A DNA stretch of 64,000 nt from Deltaproteobacteria bacterium. Its GTDB lineage: Bacteria > Desulfobacterota > Desulfuromonadia > Geobacterales > Geobacteraceae. Under the pieces are notes generated by a model. It was not told the origin of the DNA. It searched no databases and saw nothing but the letters and a program-made list of their open reading frames with translations. Position numbers and translations under genes: made by a program. Of this stretch, positions 45,788 to 54,667 are shown one piece after another (position 1 is the stretch's first letter; each line of letters starts with the position of its first letter). The stretch is from NCBI GenBank assembly GCA_009668975.1, contig SBEG01000008.1, positions 62,001-126,000 of the forward strand, written 5' to 3'.

Positions 45788-47782
45788 CTACCTCACCGCC
45801 AGCTCCAGCTCCTGCAGTCTCCTGATCCGATCCCGCAGCTCGGCTGCCCTCTCGAAGGCCAGCTCCTTGGCCGCGGCCAGCATCTCTTTCCTGAGTTTCT
45901 TCAGCATCACGGGGATCTTTTCCAGCGGCACGTACTCCTCAGCCCCCTCGGCAACCTTTGGCAGGGTGGCGTAGTCATGCTCCTCAATGGACTCCAGGAT
46001 GCTCCGCAGCCCCTTTTTTACCGTCTGGGGGGTAATGCCGTGCTCCCGGTTATACTCCGTCTGGATTGCCCGGCGACGTTCGGTTTCGTCGATGCAGGAC
46101 TGCATCGAACCGGTAACTTTATCGGCATACATGATGACCCGGCCCGAGACATTCCTGGCTGCCCGGCCGCAGGTCTGGATCAGAGAGCGAGCGGAGCGGA
46201 GGAATCCTTCCTTGTCCGCATCAAGGATCGCCACCAGGGAAACCTCGGGGATATCGAGCCCTTCCCGGAGCAGATTGATCCCCACCAGCACGTCGAACAG
46301 CCCCATGCGCAGGTCGCGGATGATCTGCATCCGTTCGATGGTTTTGATGTCGGAATGGAGGTATTTCACCTTCACCCCCAGTTCCCGGTAGTAGTCGGTA
46401 AGCTCCTCGGACATCCGCTTGGTGAGGGTGGTGACCAGAACCCGCTCACCCTTGGCCACCGCTTCCCGGATCTCGTGGAGCAGATCATCCACCTGCCCGG
46501 AAGCAGGCCGAACCTGGATGTCCGGATCGATCAGCCCGGTGGGGCGGATCACCTGTTCCACCACCACCCCTTCCGCCCGCTGCAATTCATAGTCTGCCGG
46601 AGTGGCGGAGACATAGACCGTCTGATTCTGTTTGGCGGTGAATTCGGAGAAGTTCAGAGGCCGGTTGTCCAAGGCCGATGGCAGGCGGAAGCCGTAGTTG
46701 ACCAGGGTCTCTTTACGGCTTCGGTCGCCGCGGTACATGCCGCCGATCTGGGAAACGGTAATATGGGACTCATCGATGATCAGCAGAAAATCCTTCGGGA
46801 AATAGTCGATCAGCGTATAGGGCGGCTCACCGGCGGCCCGGTTGTCGAAGTGGCGGGAATAGTTCTCGATGCCCTGGCAGAAACCCATCTCCTCCAGCAT
46901 TTCGATGTCGAAGTAGGTGCGCTGTTCGATGCGCTGCGCCTCCAGCAGCATGTTTTGTTCCCGAAACCAGCGAATCCGTTCCTCCAGTTCGAGCCGGATC
47001 TGCTCAACGGCCCGCTCCAGTGTTTCCCGGTTCGCCACATAGTGCGAAGCGGGATAGATGGCGCACTTTGAAAGCCGCTGCAGCACCTGGCCCCGCAGGG
47101 GATCGATCTCGGAGATCCCATCCACCATGTCGCCGAAAAATTCTATGCGCAGCGCACGTTCGTCATCATGGGCGGGGAAAATTTCAACGATGTCGCCCCG
47201 GACCCGGAAAGAGCCGCGGTGAAAATCCAGATCATTCCGTTCGTACTGGATCTCCACCAGTTTCCGCAGCAGTTCGTCCCGGCCGTAGTCTTCCCCCTGA
47301 TGGAAAAAGATGTGCATGGCCTGGTAGGATTCGGGGGAGCCGATCCCGTAGATGCAGGAAACGGAAGCGACAATCAGCACATCGCGCCGGGTCAGAAGAC
47401 TGCGGGTCGCCGAATGGCGCAGCTTGTCAATCTCATCGTTGATGGACGAGTCCTTCTCGATGAAGGTGTCGGTGGTGGGCAGGTAGGCTTCCGGCTGGTA
47501 GTAATCGTAGTAGGAAACGAAATACTCCACGGCATTCTCGGGGAACAGCTCCTTGAACTCGCCGTAGAGCTGGGCCGCCAGGGTCTTGTTGGGCGCGATG
47601 ATCAGGGTCGGCCGGTTCACCGTCGCCACCACATGAGCCATGGTAAAGGTCTTGCCGGAACCGGTCACGCCGAGAAGGACCTGATCCCGGTCTCCTCGCC
47701 GAATACCATCGGATAGTTCGGCGATGGCAACCGGCTGATCGCCCCGTGGCTGAAATGAACTGACTAGTTTGAAGGTATCCAT
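45788..47782 (-). CDS. uvrB: excinuclease ABC subunit B
   Basis: 664 residues, full length. Walker [13 protein letters not shown], the beta-hairpin [16 protein letters not shown] box ([11 protein letters not shown]), helicase motif [19 protein letters not shown] and QTCGRAARN, and a C-terminal UVR coiled coil ([20 protein letters not shown]). It verifies DNA damage with UvrA and recruits UvrC. Confidence 0.98.
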   Translation of the reverse strand: MDTFKLVSSFQPRGDQPVAIAELSDGIRRGDRDQVLLGVTGSGKTFTMAHVVATVNRPTLIIAPNKTLAAQLYGEFKELFPENAVEYFVSYYDYYQPEAYLPTTDTFIEKDSSINDEIDKLRHSATRSLLTRRDVLIVASVSCIYGIGSPESYQAMHIFFHQGEDYGRDELLRKLVEIQYERNDLDFHRGSFRVRGDIVEIFPAHDDERALRIEFFGDMVDGISEIDPLRGQVLQRLSKCAIYPASHYVANRETLERAVEQIRLELEERIRWFREQNMLLEAQRIEQRTYFDIEMLEEMGFCQGIENYSRHFDNRAAGEPPYTLIDYFPKDFLLIIDESHITVSQIGGMYRGDRSRKETLVNYGFRLPSALDNRPLNFSEFTAKQNQTVYVSATPADYELQRAEGVVVEQVIRPTGLIDPDIQVRPASGQVDDLLHEIREAVAKGERVLVTTLTKRMSEELTDYYRELGVKVKYLHSDIKTIERMQIIRDLRMGLFDVLVGINLLREGLDIPEVSLVAILDADKEGFLRSARSLIQTCGRAARNVSGRVIMYADKVTGSMQSCIDETERRRAIQTEYNREHGITPQTVKKGLRSILESIEEHDYATLPKVAEGAEEYVPLEKIPVMLKKLRKEMLAAAKELAFERAAELRDRIRRLQELELAVR

Positions 47783-47817
47783 GAGATCAGCGGAAATGTT
47801 ATTTCAACCCGTTCGGG

Positions 47818-48966
47818 TCAGATGACGATGCGGAAGCAGGCGCCGCCCTCAACATTGGAGGCGGTCAGCTTTCCATCCATGTTTTTCTCGATTATGGTCT
47901 TGGACATGTACAAGCCGAGCCCCGTGCCATTTTCCAACTGCCGGGTGGTGAAGTACGGTTCGAAGATCTTGTCGATAATCTCCTCCGAAATACCGCCGGC
48001 GTTGTCGGTAATGGTAATAACCGCCTTCTTCCCTTCGCGACCGCCCTGGATGCGGATCAACGGCTCGCTGATACTTCTTTCGCGGAAGGCTTCCTTCGCA
48101 TTGCCGATAATGTTGATCAGCGCCTGGGAAAACTCATTCGGAAAACCAAAGGCCAGCAAGTTGTCGTCTATATCGACTTCAACGGCAATATTGTTGAAGC
48201 GGAGGCTTGATTCGATAAAAGAGAGTGAACGATTCACAACTTCCCCGACACTGAAAGCCTTTTTTTCTTTCTCCCGACAGAAAAAGTTCCGGAAATCATC
48301 AATGGTATGCGACATATGCTGGATGACTTTCAAGGCATTCCTGATGTTCGTATCCAGATATTCCTTGGTAAAATCCCCGTACACATAACACTCGCCCAGA
48401 TCCTGAACCAGAAGAGATATGGCCGTGAGTGGCTGCCGCCACTGGTGGGCGATATTGCCGATCATTTCCCCCATGGCAGCCTGACGGCTCTGCAAGATGA
48501 GAAAATGATCCTTATCGCGGTTCTTCTCCACCTCCTCCTGGACTTTCTCGCGCAGAGTTTTGTTCAGCTCCTCCAGTTCCGCCGTTTTCTGTCGCAGCTG
48601 TTCTTCCACAAGTTTGCGGTCGGTCACATCCCGCAAAGAGGCCAGGCGAACCGGTTCTCCTTCCCACTCCGTTGCCGTGAGACACAGCTCCACGAAACGC
48701 GAGCCTTGACCCGGCTGGCTGATCAGAACTTCCTGCTTCTCTGCGGAGCCGAGGGGAAAGCACACCGGTTTATCCAGCAATTCCGCAGCGCTCCGGCAGA
48801 GGATGCTTTCGACCGCGGGATTGACGAAACGGACAATTCCCTCAGCAGAGATAATCAAAATACCATCGGCACTGCGGCAAATGATATTGTGGAAACACTC
48901 CTCGCAGTTTTGCAACTCGAAGAGTCCCCGATTAGATTGACTCCTGGGCTCACCAGTATCTGACAT
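47818..48966 (-). CDS. PAS-domain sensor histidine kinase
   Basis: 382 residues, soluble. PAS (about 25-135), coiled coil (about 135-170), HisKA with IGNIAHQWRQPL, and HATPase with NIIGNAKEA, DNAGGI and GTGLGLYMSK motifs. All catalytic boxes are intact. The HQWRQPL type H-box is common in deltaproteobacterial kinases. No response regulator is adjacent. It lies 35 bp downstream of... the minus-strand order is kinase first, then uvrB. Confidence 0.92.
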   Translation of the reverse strand: MSDTGEPRSQSNRGLFELQNCEECFHNIICRSADGILIISAEGIVRFVNPAVESILCRSAAELLDKPVCFPLGSAEKQEVLISQPGQGSRFVELCLTATEWEGEPVRLASLRDVTDRKLVEEQLRQKTAELEELNKTLREKVQEEVEKNRDKDHFLILQSRQAAMGEMIGNIAHQWRQPLTAISLLVQDLGECYVYGDFTKEYLDTNIRNALKVIQHMSHTIDDFRNFFCREKEKKAFSVGEVVNRSLSFIESSLRFNNIAVEVDIDDNLLAFGFPNEFSQALINIIGNAKEAFRERSISEPLIRIQGGREGKKAVITITDNAGGISEEIIDKIFEPYFTTRQLENGTGLGLYMSKTIIEKNMDGKLTASNVEGGACFRIVI

Positions 48967-49266
48967 TGCAGGTCCTTTTCCCGATGGTCATGAAACATGC
49001 CATGTGTGTAAACTTACTACCGCTCCACCATTCTCCGAAGATGGATAAATCGTACGCTACCCTGGACACCCCCTGAAGCCGAACATCACACGGGAACTAA
49101 TTAATCCGCAGTAGCGCTTGCCTGCGACACTGCAATCGCAACAGTATCAAAAAGGTTACAATTTGTAATCAATATTACCACACGGCCGCGTTGAACCTCT
49201 TGCATTTTTCCTCATCCGGTGAGATACTTCCTCAGCAGACTCACCAATTTACTCGTGGAGGAAAAC
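48967..49266. other. 300-bp region between divergent kinase and tatA
   Basis: AT-rich around 49150-49180 (TTACAATTTGTAATCAATATTACC, partly palindromic); probably holds promoters for both sides. No gene seen. Confidence 0.4.
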
Positions 49267-49455
49267 ATGTTTGGATACGGCGGTTTCCCAGTCATCATAA
49301 TCCTGCTGCTTATTTTAGTAATCTTTGGAGCAGGAAAACTCCCGGAGATAGGATCCTCTCTCGGCAAGGGCATAAAGAATTTCAAGCGGTCTTTTGAAGG
49401 CAAGGATGAAATAGAAATAAAGTCCGAAAAGGATGAGTCGGACAAAAAATCCTAG
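49267..49455 (+). CDS. tatA: Sec-independent translocase TatA/E
   Basis: 62 residues from ATG 49267 (GTGGAGG upstream). One membrane helix ([20 protein letters not shown]), the FGxxKLPE-type hinge ([16 protein letters not shown]), an amphipathic helix (IKNFKRSF) and a charged tail. It forms the Tat pore that exports folded proteins such as the hydrogenase small subunit at 35294. No tatB or tatC is adjacent. Confidence 0.95.
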   Translation: MFGYGGFPVIIILLLILVIFGAGKLPEIGSSLGKGIKNFKRSFEGKDEIEIKSEKDESDKKS

Positions 49456-49485
49456 CTGTCACCCTTGCCAAAATTTGCTTCCCGG

Positions 49486-49776
49486 CTACCCGGGCAACTG
49501 GATTTTCGGCTCCTTCGCCTTGCGATAGAGCAGGAATGTTCTTCCGAGAACCTGAGCGACCTCCGACGCACTCGCCTCGGCCAGTGCGTCGGCAACCTCA
49601 TGCCTGTCCATCAGGCAACTTTCCAGTACTTTCACCTTGATCAGTTCATGGTTCTCCAGGGCGCCGATCGTTTCCTGAACAAGCGAGTCGGACAACTCGC
49701 CCTTTCCCACCAGGATAGTCGGATTCAAACCGTGGCCGAGTCCGCGCAGGAACCGCTTCTGTTTACCATTCAGCAT
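49486..49776 (-). CDS. yhbY: YhbY-type CRM-domain RNA-binding protein
   Basis: 96 residues from ATG 49776 (GAGAGGG upstream). LNGKQKRFLRGLGHGLNPTI and VGKGELSDSLV, then LIKVKVLESCL and GRTFLLYRK match the CRS1-YhbY domain with its GxxG-like loop. YhbY associates with large-subunit ribosome precursors. Confidence 0.94.
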   Translation of the reverse strand: MLNGKQKRFLRGLGHGLNPTILVGKGELSDSLVQETIGALENHELIKVKVLESCLMDRHEVADALAEASASEVAQVLGRTFLLYRKAKEPKIQLPG

Positions 49777-50018
49777 ACTTTCCCTCTCTTTTTCCTTTGA
49801 CGTGTTACCGAATTTGTACACCTTCCTTCAGGTTTTGTACAGCCTGCTCTTTACCGTGACGCAATTCGACCGCCAATAATCAGGCATTCAGGTTGCAATT
49901 ACGCTTTCCACTGCTATAATCCTCCATGGTTGCAAGGTGTTACGTACCAGCCCTCTGGTTTCGACAGAGGAGGTCCGGTCGAGGACAGCCAGAGAACCCG
50001 GCCTTCGGAGGAGAGAAC

Positions 50019-51650
50019 GTGCAAGCGGAGTGTTGCTGGACAAAAGAAGTGATAACGGCGGACGAATGTCAGTGTATTTCCACGGACGAAACAGACCTTT
50101 ATACTTCGCTTGAGCGACGTTTCCTGGCTAAATGCATCGAATGCCCCCTGTTTGTCCGGGACCAGGCACGCCTGACGGAAGAAGGACACCCTTCCGCGCC
50201 GGTCATGCGTTTTCTCATTGCCGAAATAACCCGCAACAAATCGAAATTGAACACCTTGGTCGGTTTTCTTGACAGCAAAAACCTCGAAATCCAGTTCCTG
50301 CATGAAATCGTCTCCGTTCTCCAGACCTCCCTGGAACTAGACGAAGTCCTGTCCGTTGCGCTGACCGCCATTACCGCCGGAAAAGGCTTCGGCATGAACC
50401 GCGCGTTCCTGCTCCTGACCGACAAGGAGCGTGCTCACCTGAAAGGCTACTTGGGAGTTGGACCAAAGGACTACCAGGAGGCCTGGGAAATCTGGGAAGA
50501 AATCAGCAAAGCTGATCTGTCTCTCCGGGAAATGGCGACGCAATTCCATCAAACCAAGCTTTCCGCGGAAAAAACCAAGTTCCACGATATCCTCGAACGC
50601 CTCTCCTTTCCCATGAGCGCTGAGGGGCATATTCTGGTCCGCTCACTGAATGAACGACGAGCAATTCTGGTCCGTGACGCATCACACCACCCGGAAGTTG
50701 ATCCATTTCTGGTGGAAACCATTGGCGTCGACACCTTCCTGATCCTGCCGCTGATCTCGCGCAACCGCCCTATCGGAGTGATCCTGGCCGACAATTTCAT
50801 TACCCGTAAGCCCATCACCCCGCAGGACATGTCTTTCATGGAAACGCTCACCTTTCCGGTGGCATTTGCCATCGAACGGGCCTCCCTCTATGAACATCTC
50901 CAAGAGGATCTGGAGAAATTGACGGCTGCCAATGCCAAGCTTCACGAACAGCAGAAATTGATCGTCAGAATGGAAAAGCTGGCTCTGCTCGGCAAAATCA
51001 CCTCCAGTATCGCCCACTCCATCAGGAATCCCCTGACGGTCATCGGCGGCTTTGCCCGTTCCCTGTTGAAAAATATCAGCGAGTATGACCCGAAGAGAGA
51101 ACCTCTGGAAAACATCGTGCAAAAATCGAAGCAGCTCGAAGACGTGCTCTCCGAAGTTCTCGGCTATGCGGATTCCGTTTATCCGGCCATGGCCCAGTGG
51201 GATGTCAACCAGATGGCGGAAACTATTTCCCAGGAATTGATCAGGAAAACGGAAGGCTCCGGAATCACCATTTCCCTTGACCTTGCCCCGGACCTGCCCA
51301 TGGTGTATCTGGATTACCGCCAGATAGCCTACTGCATAAAAAAAATCCTCAGCATCTCCCTCAAAGCCATGCAACCGGCAGGGGAAATCTACCTGGGCAC
51401 CAGGGCGTCAAACGATTGCATCGTGGTGGAAATTCGCGACACGGTCTGCCACCTCGAGAGGGAAGCCCACGAAGCCTTCCTGGACTCCGGCATGACAGGG
51501 TCCGAAGACGACTTCGACATGGAGCTGTCCTTCTGCCGGGTGATACTTGAAAATTACGCCAAATCCTTTACTGTTGAAAGATGTGCGGGGCAAGGGAAGA
51601 GGTACCTGTTAGAGCTTTCCCTGCCAAAGGAGGAATCAGGTCATGAGTAG
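50019..51650 (+). CDS. GAF-domain histidine kinase-like protein with degenerate ATPase
   Basis: 543 residues from GTG 50019 (GGAGGAG upstream; an ATG at 49926 in frame lacks a site). A Cys-rich start (QAECCWTKEV, ADECQC, CIECPLF) is followed by a GAF domain (about 95-300), coiled coil and HisKA with His333 (IAHSIRNPLTV). The HATPase fold is eroded: the N-box reads KKILSISLKAM with no Asn, and the DxGxG box reads DTVCH. It may not bind ATP and could act as a phosphate acceptor, phosphatase or scaffold. It overlaps the response regulator by 8 bp and leads the glycogen cluster. Confidence 0.88.
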   Translation: MQAECCWTKEVITADECQCISTDETDLYTSLERRFLAKCIECPLFVRDQARLTEEGHPSAPVMRFLIAEITRNKSKLNTLVGFLDSKNLEIQFLHEIVSVLQTSLELDEVLSVALTAITAGKGFGMNRAFLLLTDKERAHLKGYLGVGPKDYQEAWEIWEEISKADLSLREMATQFHQTKLSAEKTKFHDILERLSFPMSAEGHILVRSLNERRAILVRDASHHPEVDPFLVETIGVDTFLILPLISRNRPIGVILADNFITRKPITPQDMSFMETLTFPVAFAIERASLYEHLQEDLEKLTAANAKLHEQQKLIVRMEKLALLGKITSSIAHSIRNPLTVIGGFARSLLKNISEYDPKREPLENIVQKSKQLEDVLSEVLGYADSVYPAMAQWDVNQMAETISQELIRKTEGSGITISLDLAPDLPMVYLDYRQIAYCIKKILSISLKAMQPAGEIYLGTRASNDCIVVEIRDTVCHLEREAHEAFLDSGMTGSEDDFDMELSFCRVILENYAKSFTVERCAGQGKRYLLELSLPKEESGHE

Positions 51651-52050
51651 GATTCTGGTTGTGGACGATGAAAGCAGCATCAGGCTTCTCTATTCACACG
51701 AACTGGCAGATGAGGGACACGAAATAACGACCGCCTCCAGCGCGGCAGAAGCCGTTGAGGCGCTCCAGAAAGACGAATTCGACCTGATCCTGCTGGACAT
51801 CAAACTGAAAAACGAAAGCGGCCTTGATCTCCTGCAAAGGATTGTCAAGGAACGCCACAATTTGCCGGTGATTCTTTGTACTGCATTTTCCTGTTATAAG
51901 GATGATTTCTCCGCCTGGCTGGCTGACGGCTATGTGGTCAAATCCGCCGACCTGCAAGAACTGAAAAACGAAGTAAAGAAGGTTCTGGAAAAAAAGGCGC
52001 TGAGAAATTCCTCGAAAAAAAATGGTCTGACCGCTCCCGCGGGATCGTAA
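51643..52050 (+). CDS. single-domain response regulator
   Basis: 135 residues. Receiver only: acidic pocket VVDDE, phosphoacceptor Asp52 (LILLDIKLKN), Thr80 (LCTAFS) and Lys100 (VVKSADL). There is no output domain; the 20-residue tail is basic. Coupled to the kinase-like gene upstream. As a stand-alone receiver it must act by protein contact, perhaps on the sugar enzymes encoded downstream; that is inference. Confidence 0.93.
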   Translation: MSRILVVDDESSIRLLYSHELADEGHEITTASSAAEAVEALQKDEFDLILLDIKLKNESGLDLLQRIVKERHNLPVILCTAFSCYKDDFSAWLADGYVVKSADLQELKNEVKKVLEKKALRNSSKKNGLTAPAGS

Positions 52051-52159
52051 CAGTTCCTGTCCCGGCGCCTGCTATTACTCCCGCGATGACTTCCCGGTCT
52101 GCGGCACGGCTCAGCAAGCCAGTTTCGGAGTCAGAGAAAAACCATAAGGAGACCGAATA

Positions 52160-54667
52160 TTGAAAGCAGTTATCATGGCCGGAGGCTTCGGCACCAGAAT
52201 CCAACCGTTGACCAGCAATATCCCGAAACCGATGATCCCGCTCGCGAACCGCCCGATCATGCTGCACATTGTCGAGCTGCTGAAAAAGCACGGGATCAGT
52301 GAGATGGTCATGCTCCTCTACCATCAGCCCGATATCGTAAAGAATTTTTTTCGGGACGGATCTGATTTCGGCATCAAGATCGAATACGTTACCCCTCTCC
52401 AGGACATGGGGACCGCCGGCGCAGTGAAGTGCGCCGAAAAACTTCTGAAAGAGCGCTTCCTGGTCATCAGCGGCGACCTGCTCACCGACTTCAACCTGAA
52501 GAAAATCATCGACTTCCACACTGAACACCGGGCAATGGCAACGATTACCCTCACTTCGGTGAAGGATCCCCTCCAGTTCGGCGTCGTCATTACCGACAAA
52601 GAGAAAAGGATCACCCAATTCCTCGAAAAACCGGGCTGGGGAGAGGTCATCTCCGACACCATCAATACCGGCATCTACGTGCTGGAGCCGGAAATTTTCC
52701 ACTATATCCCCGAAGGCGAGAATTTCGATTTCTCCCATGACCTGTTCCCGATCATGCTGAAAAACAAGGATCCGCTCTTCGGCTACCCGGTCAAGGGCTA
52801 CTGGCGCGATATCGGCAATACCGACTCGTACCGCGAAGCTCACCACGACATCTTTCACGGCAAGATCAATATCAGGATCGATGAGGAGAAACAGGATCTC
52901 CTCGGCAAGGATATCCGCATCGGTACCGAAGTGCGCCTCGAAGACATGAAATCACTGGAGGGAACGGTCATTCTCGGTGACAATTCCCAAATCCTCGGCA
53001 GTTCGAACATCAAGGACTCCGTCATCGGACGCAACTGCACCATCGAAGAGGGCGCCAAACTCTTTCGCACTGTTATCTGGGACAACGTCTACATCAAGAG
53101 AGGGGCAAAGCTGATCGATTCGGTGATCTGCAGCAATGTCAGCATCGGCCAGGGTGTCGTCACCGAAGAGGGCACCATTGTCGCCGACGACACCTCGATC
53201 GGCGAAGATGCCTACATCAAGAAAGATGTGAAAATCTGGCCGAAAAAACTCATCGAAGCCGGTTCAATCGTCTCAGGAAACCTCATCTGGGGGGAAAAGT
53301 GGAAAAAAACCCTGTTTGAGGGAGCGATGATCCGCGGCCTCACCAATATCGAACTGACCCCGGAATTCATGGCAAAGCTCGGCTGCGCCTACGGCAGCAC
53401 CCTGCCGAAAGGAAGCTACATTCTGGCCGGGCGTGACGCCCATCGTTCCTCGCGGATGTTGAAGCGCAGTTTTCTCGGCGGTATTCTTTCCACCGGCGTA
53501 AACGTTCGTGACCTGAAAATGATCCCCCTGCCGGTACTCCGCTATAAGCTCAAAACCTTCGGTGAAACCGGCGGGGTCATGTTCCGCGAGTCCCAGGACG
53601 ATCCTGCCTCAACGGAAATTCTTTTCCTGGATGCCGACGGAATCGATTTCTCCAGCGCCATGGGCAAAAACGTCGAAAGAATCTTTTACAAGGAAAATTT
53701 CCGGCGGGCGCACCATTCGGAACCGGGCGCCATTTCCGAACTGGCCAACGTCATCGAGTTCTACCGCGAGGGCTTTCTCCGTGCCATCGATGCAGGCGTG
53801 GCAAAACGGGGCAGCTTCAAGGTGGTCGTCGACTTCACCTCGTCCCCGGCCAGCCAGTTCCTGCCCGGACTGCTGAACGCCATGGGCTGTGAGGTCGTCG
53901 CGCTCAACGCCTACATCGAAGAGCAGAGCATGGAAAAGAAAGGACTGGACCGGACCCTCAATCTGCAGCAACTGTCGAAAATCGTCCGGGCCCTGGATGC
54001 ACAGGCCGGCTTCTGGCTCGATCCGGCCGCAGAAAGAATCATCCTGGTGGATGAGACCGGCACTGTCCGGACCGGGGAGGAACTCCTCTCCCTGATGGTG
54101 GCGCTCTCACTCCCGAAAGGGGTGAAAGGGGTTTTCGCGGTCCCGGTATCGGCACCTTCCATAATCGAGCAGATGACCCAGGAGAGAGGCTGTACGGTAC
54201 AGCGCACCAAAACATCCGAACGCTCCATGATCGAAGCATCCCTTTCTTCGGAAGTGGTCCTGGCAGGCTCCGGAAACGGTCAATTCGCCTTTCCCCGCTT
54301 CCAGAATTCCTTTGACGGGATGTTTGCCATCGCTAAAATGGTGGAAATGGCAGCAACCAGGGGAACTCCCCTCTCAAAGATAATGGAAGAGATCCCGTTC
54401 CGGACCTACCTGGAAACCATTATCCCCTGCGTCTGGGAGATGAAGGGCCTGGTGATGCGCAAGATGAGTGAAGACAGCCTCGACAAGGAAGCTTCTTTCA
54501 TAGACGGCATCAAGGTGCATTTCGGAGAAGACTGGGTTCTGGTGCTGCCCGACCAGATCCAGCCCTTTATCCGGATTGTCGTCGAAGCCAAGAAAGAGGA
54601 AACGGCCCGGAAACTTATGAAAGAGTACCGGGGAAAAATCGAGTCGTGGAAGAAGGAGCTGCCCTGA
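52160..54667 (+). CDS. nucleotidyltransferase fused to degenerate phosphomannomutase domain
   Basis: 835 residues. Residues 1-235 are a sugar nucleotidyltransferase (MKAVIMAGGFGTRIQPLTSN, PKPMIPLANRP); 245-370 are left-handed beta-helix hexapeptide repeats (VILGDNSQILGSSNIKDSVIG). From about 375 a phosphohexomutase-like region follows. There the serine loop TASHNP is altered to RESQDDP and the metal loop DGDxDR reads DPAAER, so mutase activity is doubtful. The family makes or regulates GDP-mannose or ADP/UDP-glucose type donors. It may feed the glycogen synthase encoded downstream. Start 10 bp after AAGGAG. Confidence 0.88.
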   Translation: MKAVIMAGGFGTRIQPLTSNIPKPMIPLANRPIMLHIVELLKKHGISEMVMLLYHQPDIVKNFFRDGSDFGIKIEYVTPLQDMGTAGAVKCAEKLLKERFLVISGDLLTDFNLKKIIDFHTEHRAMATITLTSVKDPLQFGVVITDKEKRITQFLEKPGWGEVISDTINTGIYVLEPEIFHYIPEGENFDFSHDLFPIMLKNKDPLFGYPVKGYWRDIGNTDSYREAHHDIFHGKINIRIDEEKQDLLGKDIRIGTEVRLEDMKSLEGTVILGDNSQILGSSNIKDSVIGRNCTIEEGAKLFRTVIWDNVYIKRGAKLIDSVICSNVSIGQGVVTEEGTIVADDTSIGEDAYIKKDVKIWPKKLIEAGSIVSGNLIWGEKWKKTLFEGAMIRGLTNIELTPEFMAKLGCAYGSTLPKGSYILAGRDAHRSSRMLKRSFLGGILSTGVNVRDLKMIPLPVLRYKLKTFGETGGVMFRESQDDPASTEILFLDADGIDFSSAMGKNVERIFYKENFRRAHHSEPGAISELANVIEFYREGFLRAIDAGVAKRGSFKVVVDFTSSPASQFLPGLLNAMGCEVVALNAYIEEQSMEKKGLDRTLNLQQLSKIVRALDAQAGFWLDPAAERIILVDETGTVRTGEELLSLMVALSLPKGVKGVFAVPVSAPSIIEQMTQERGCTVQRTKTSERSMIEASLSSEVVLAGSGNGQFAFPRFQNSFDGMFAIAKMVEMAATRGTPLSKIMEEIPFRTYLETIIPCVWEMKGLVMRKMSEDSLDKEASFIDGIKVHFGEDWVLVLPDQIQPFIRIVVEAKKEETARKLMKEYRGKIESWKKELP

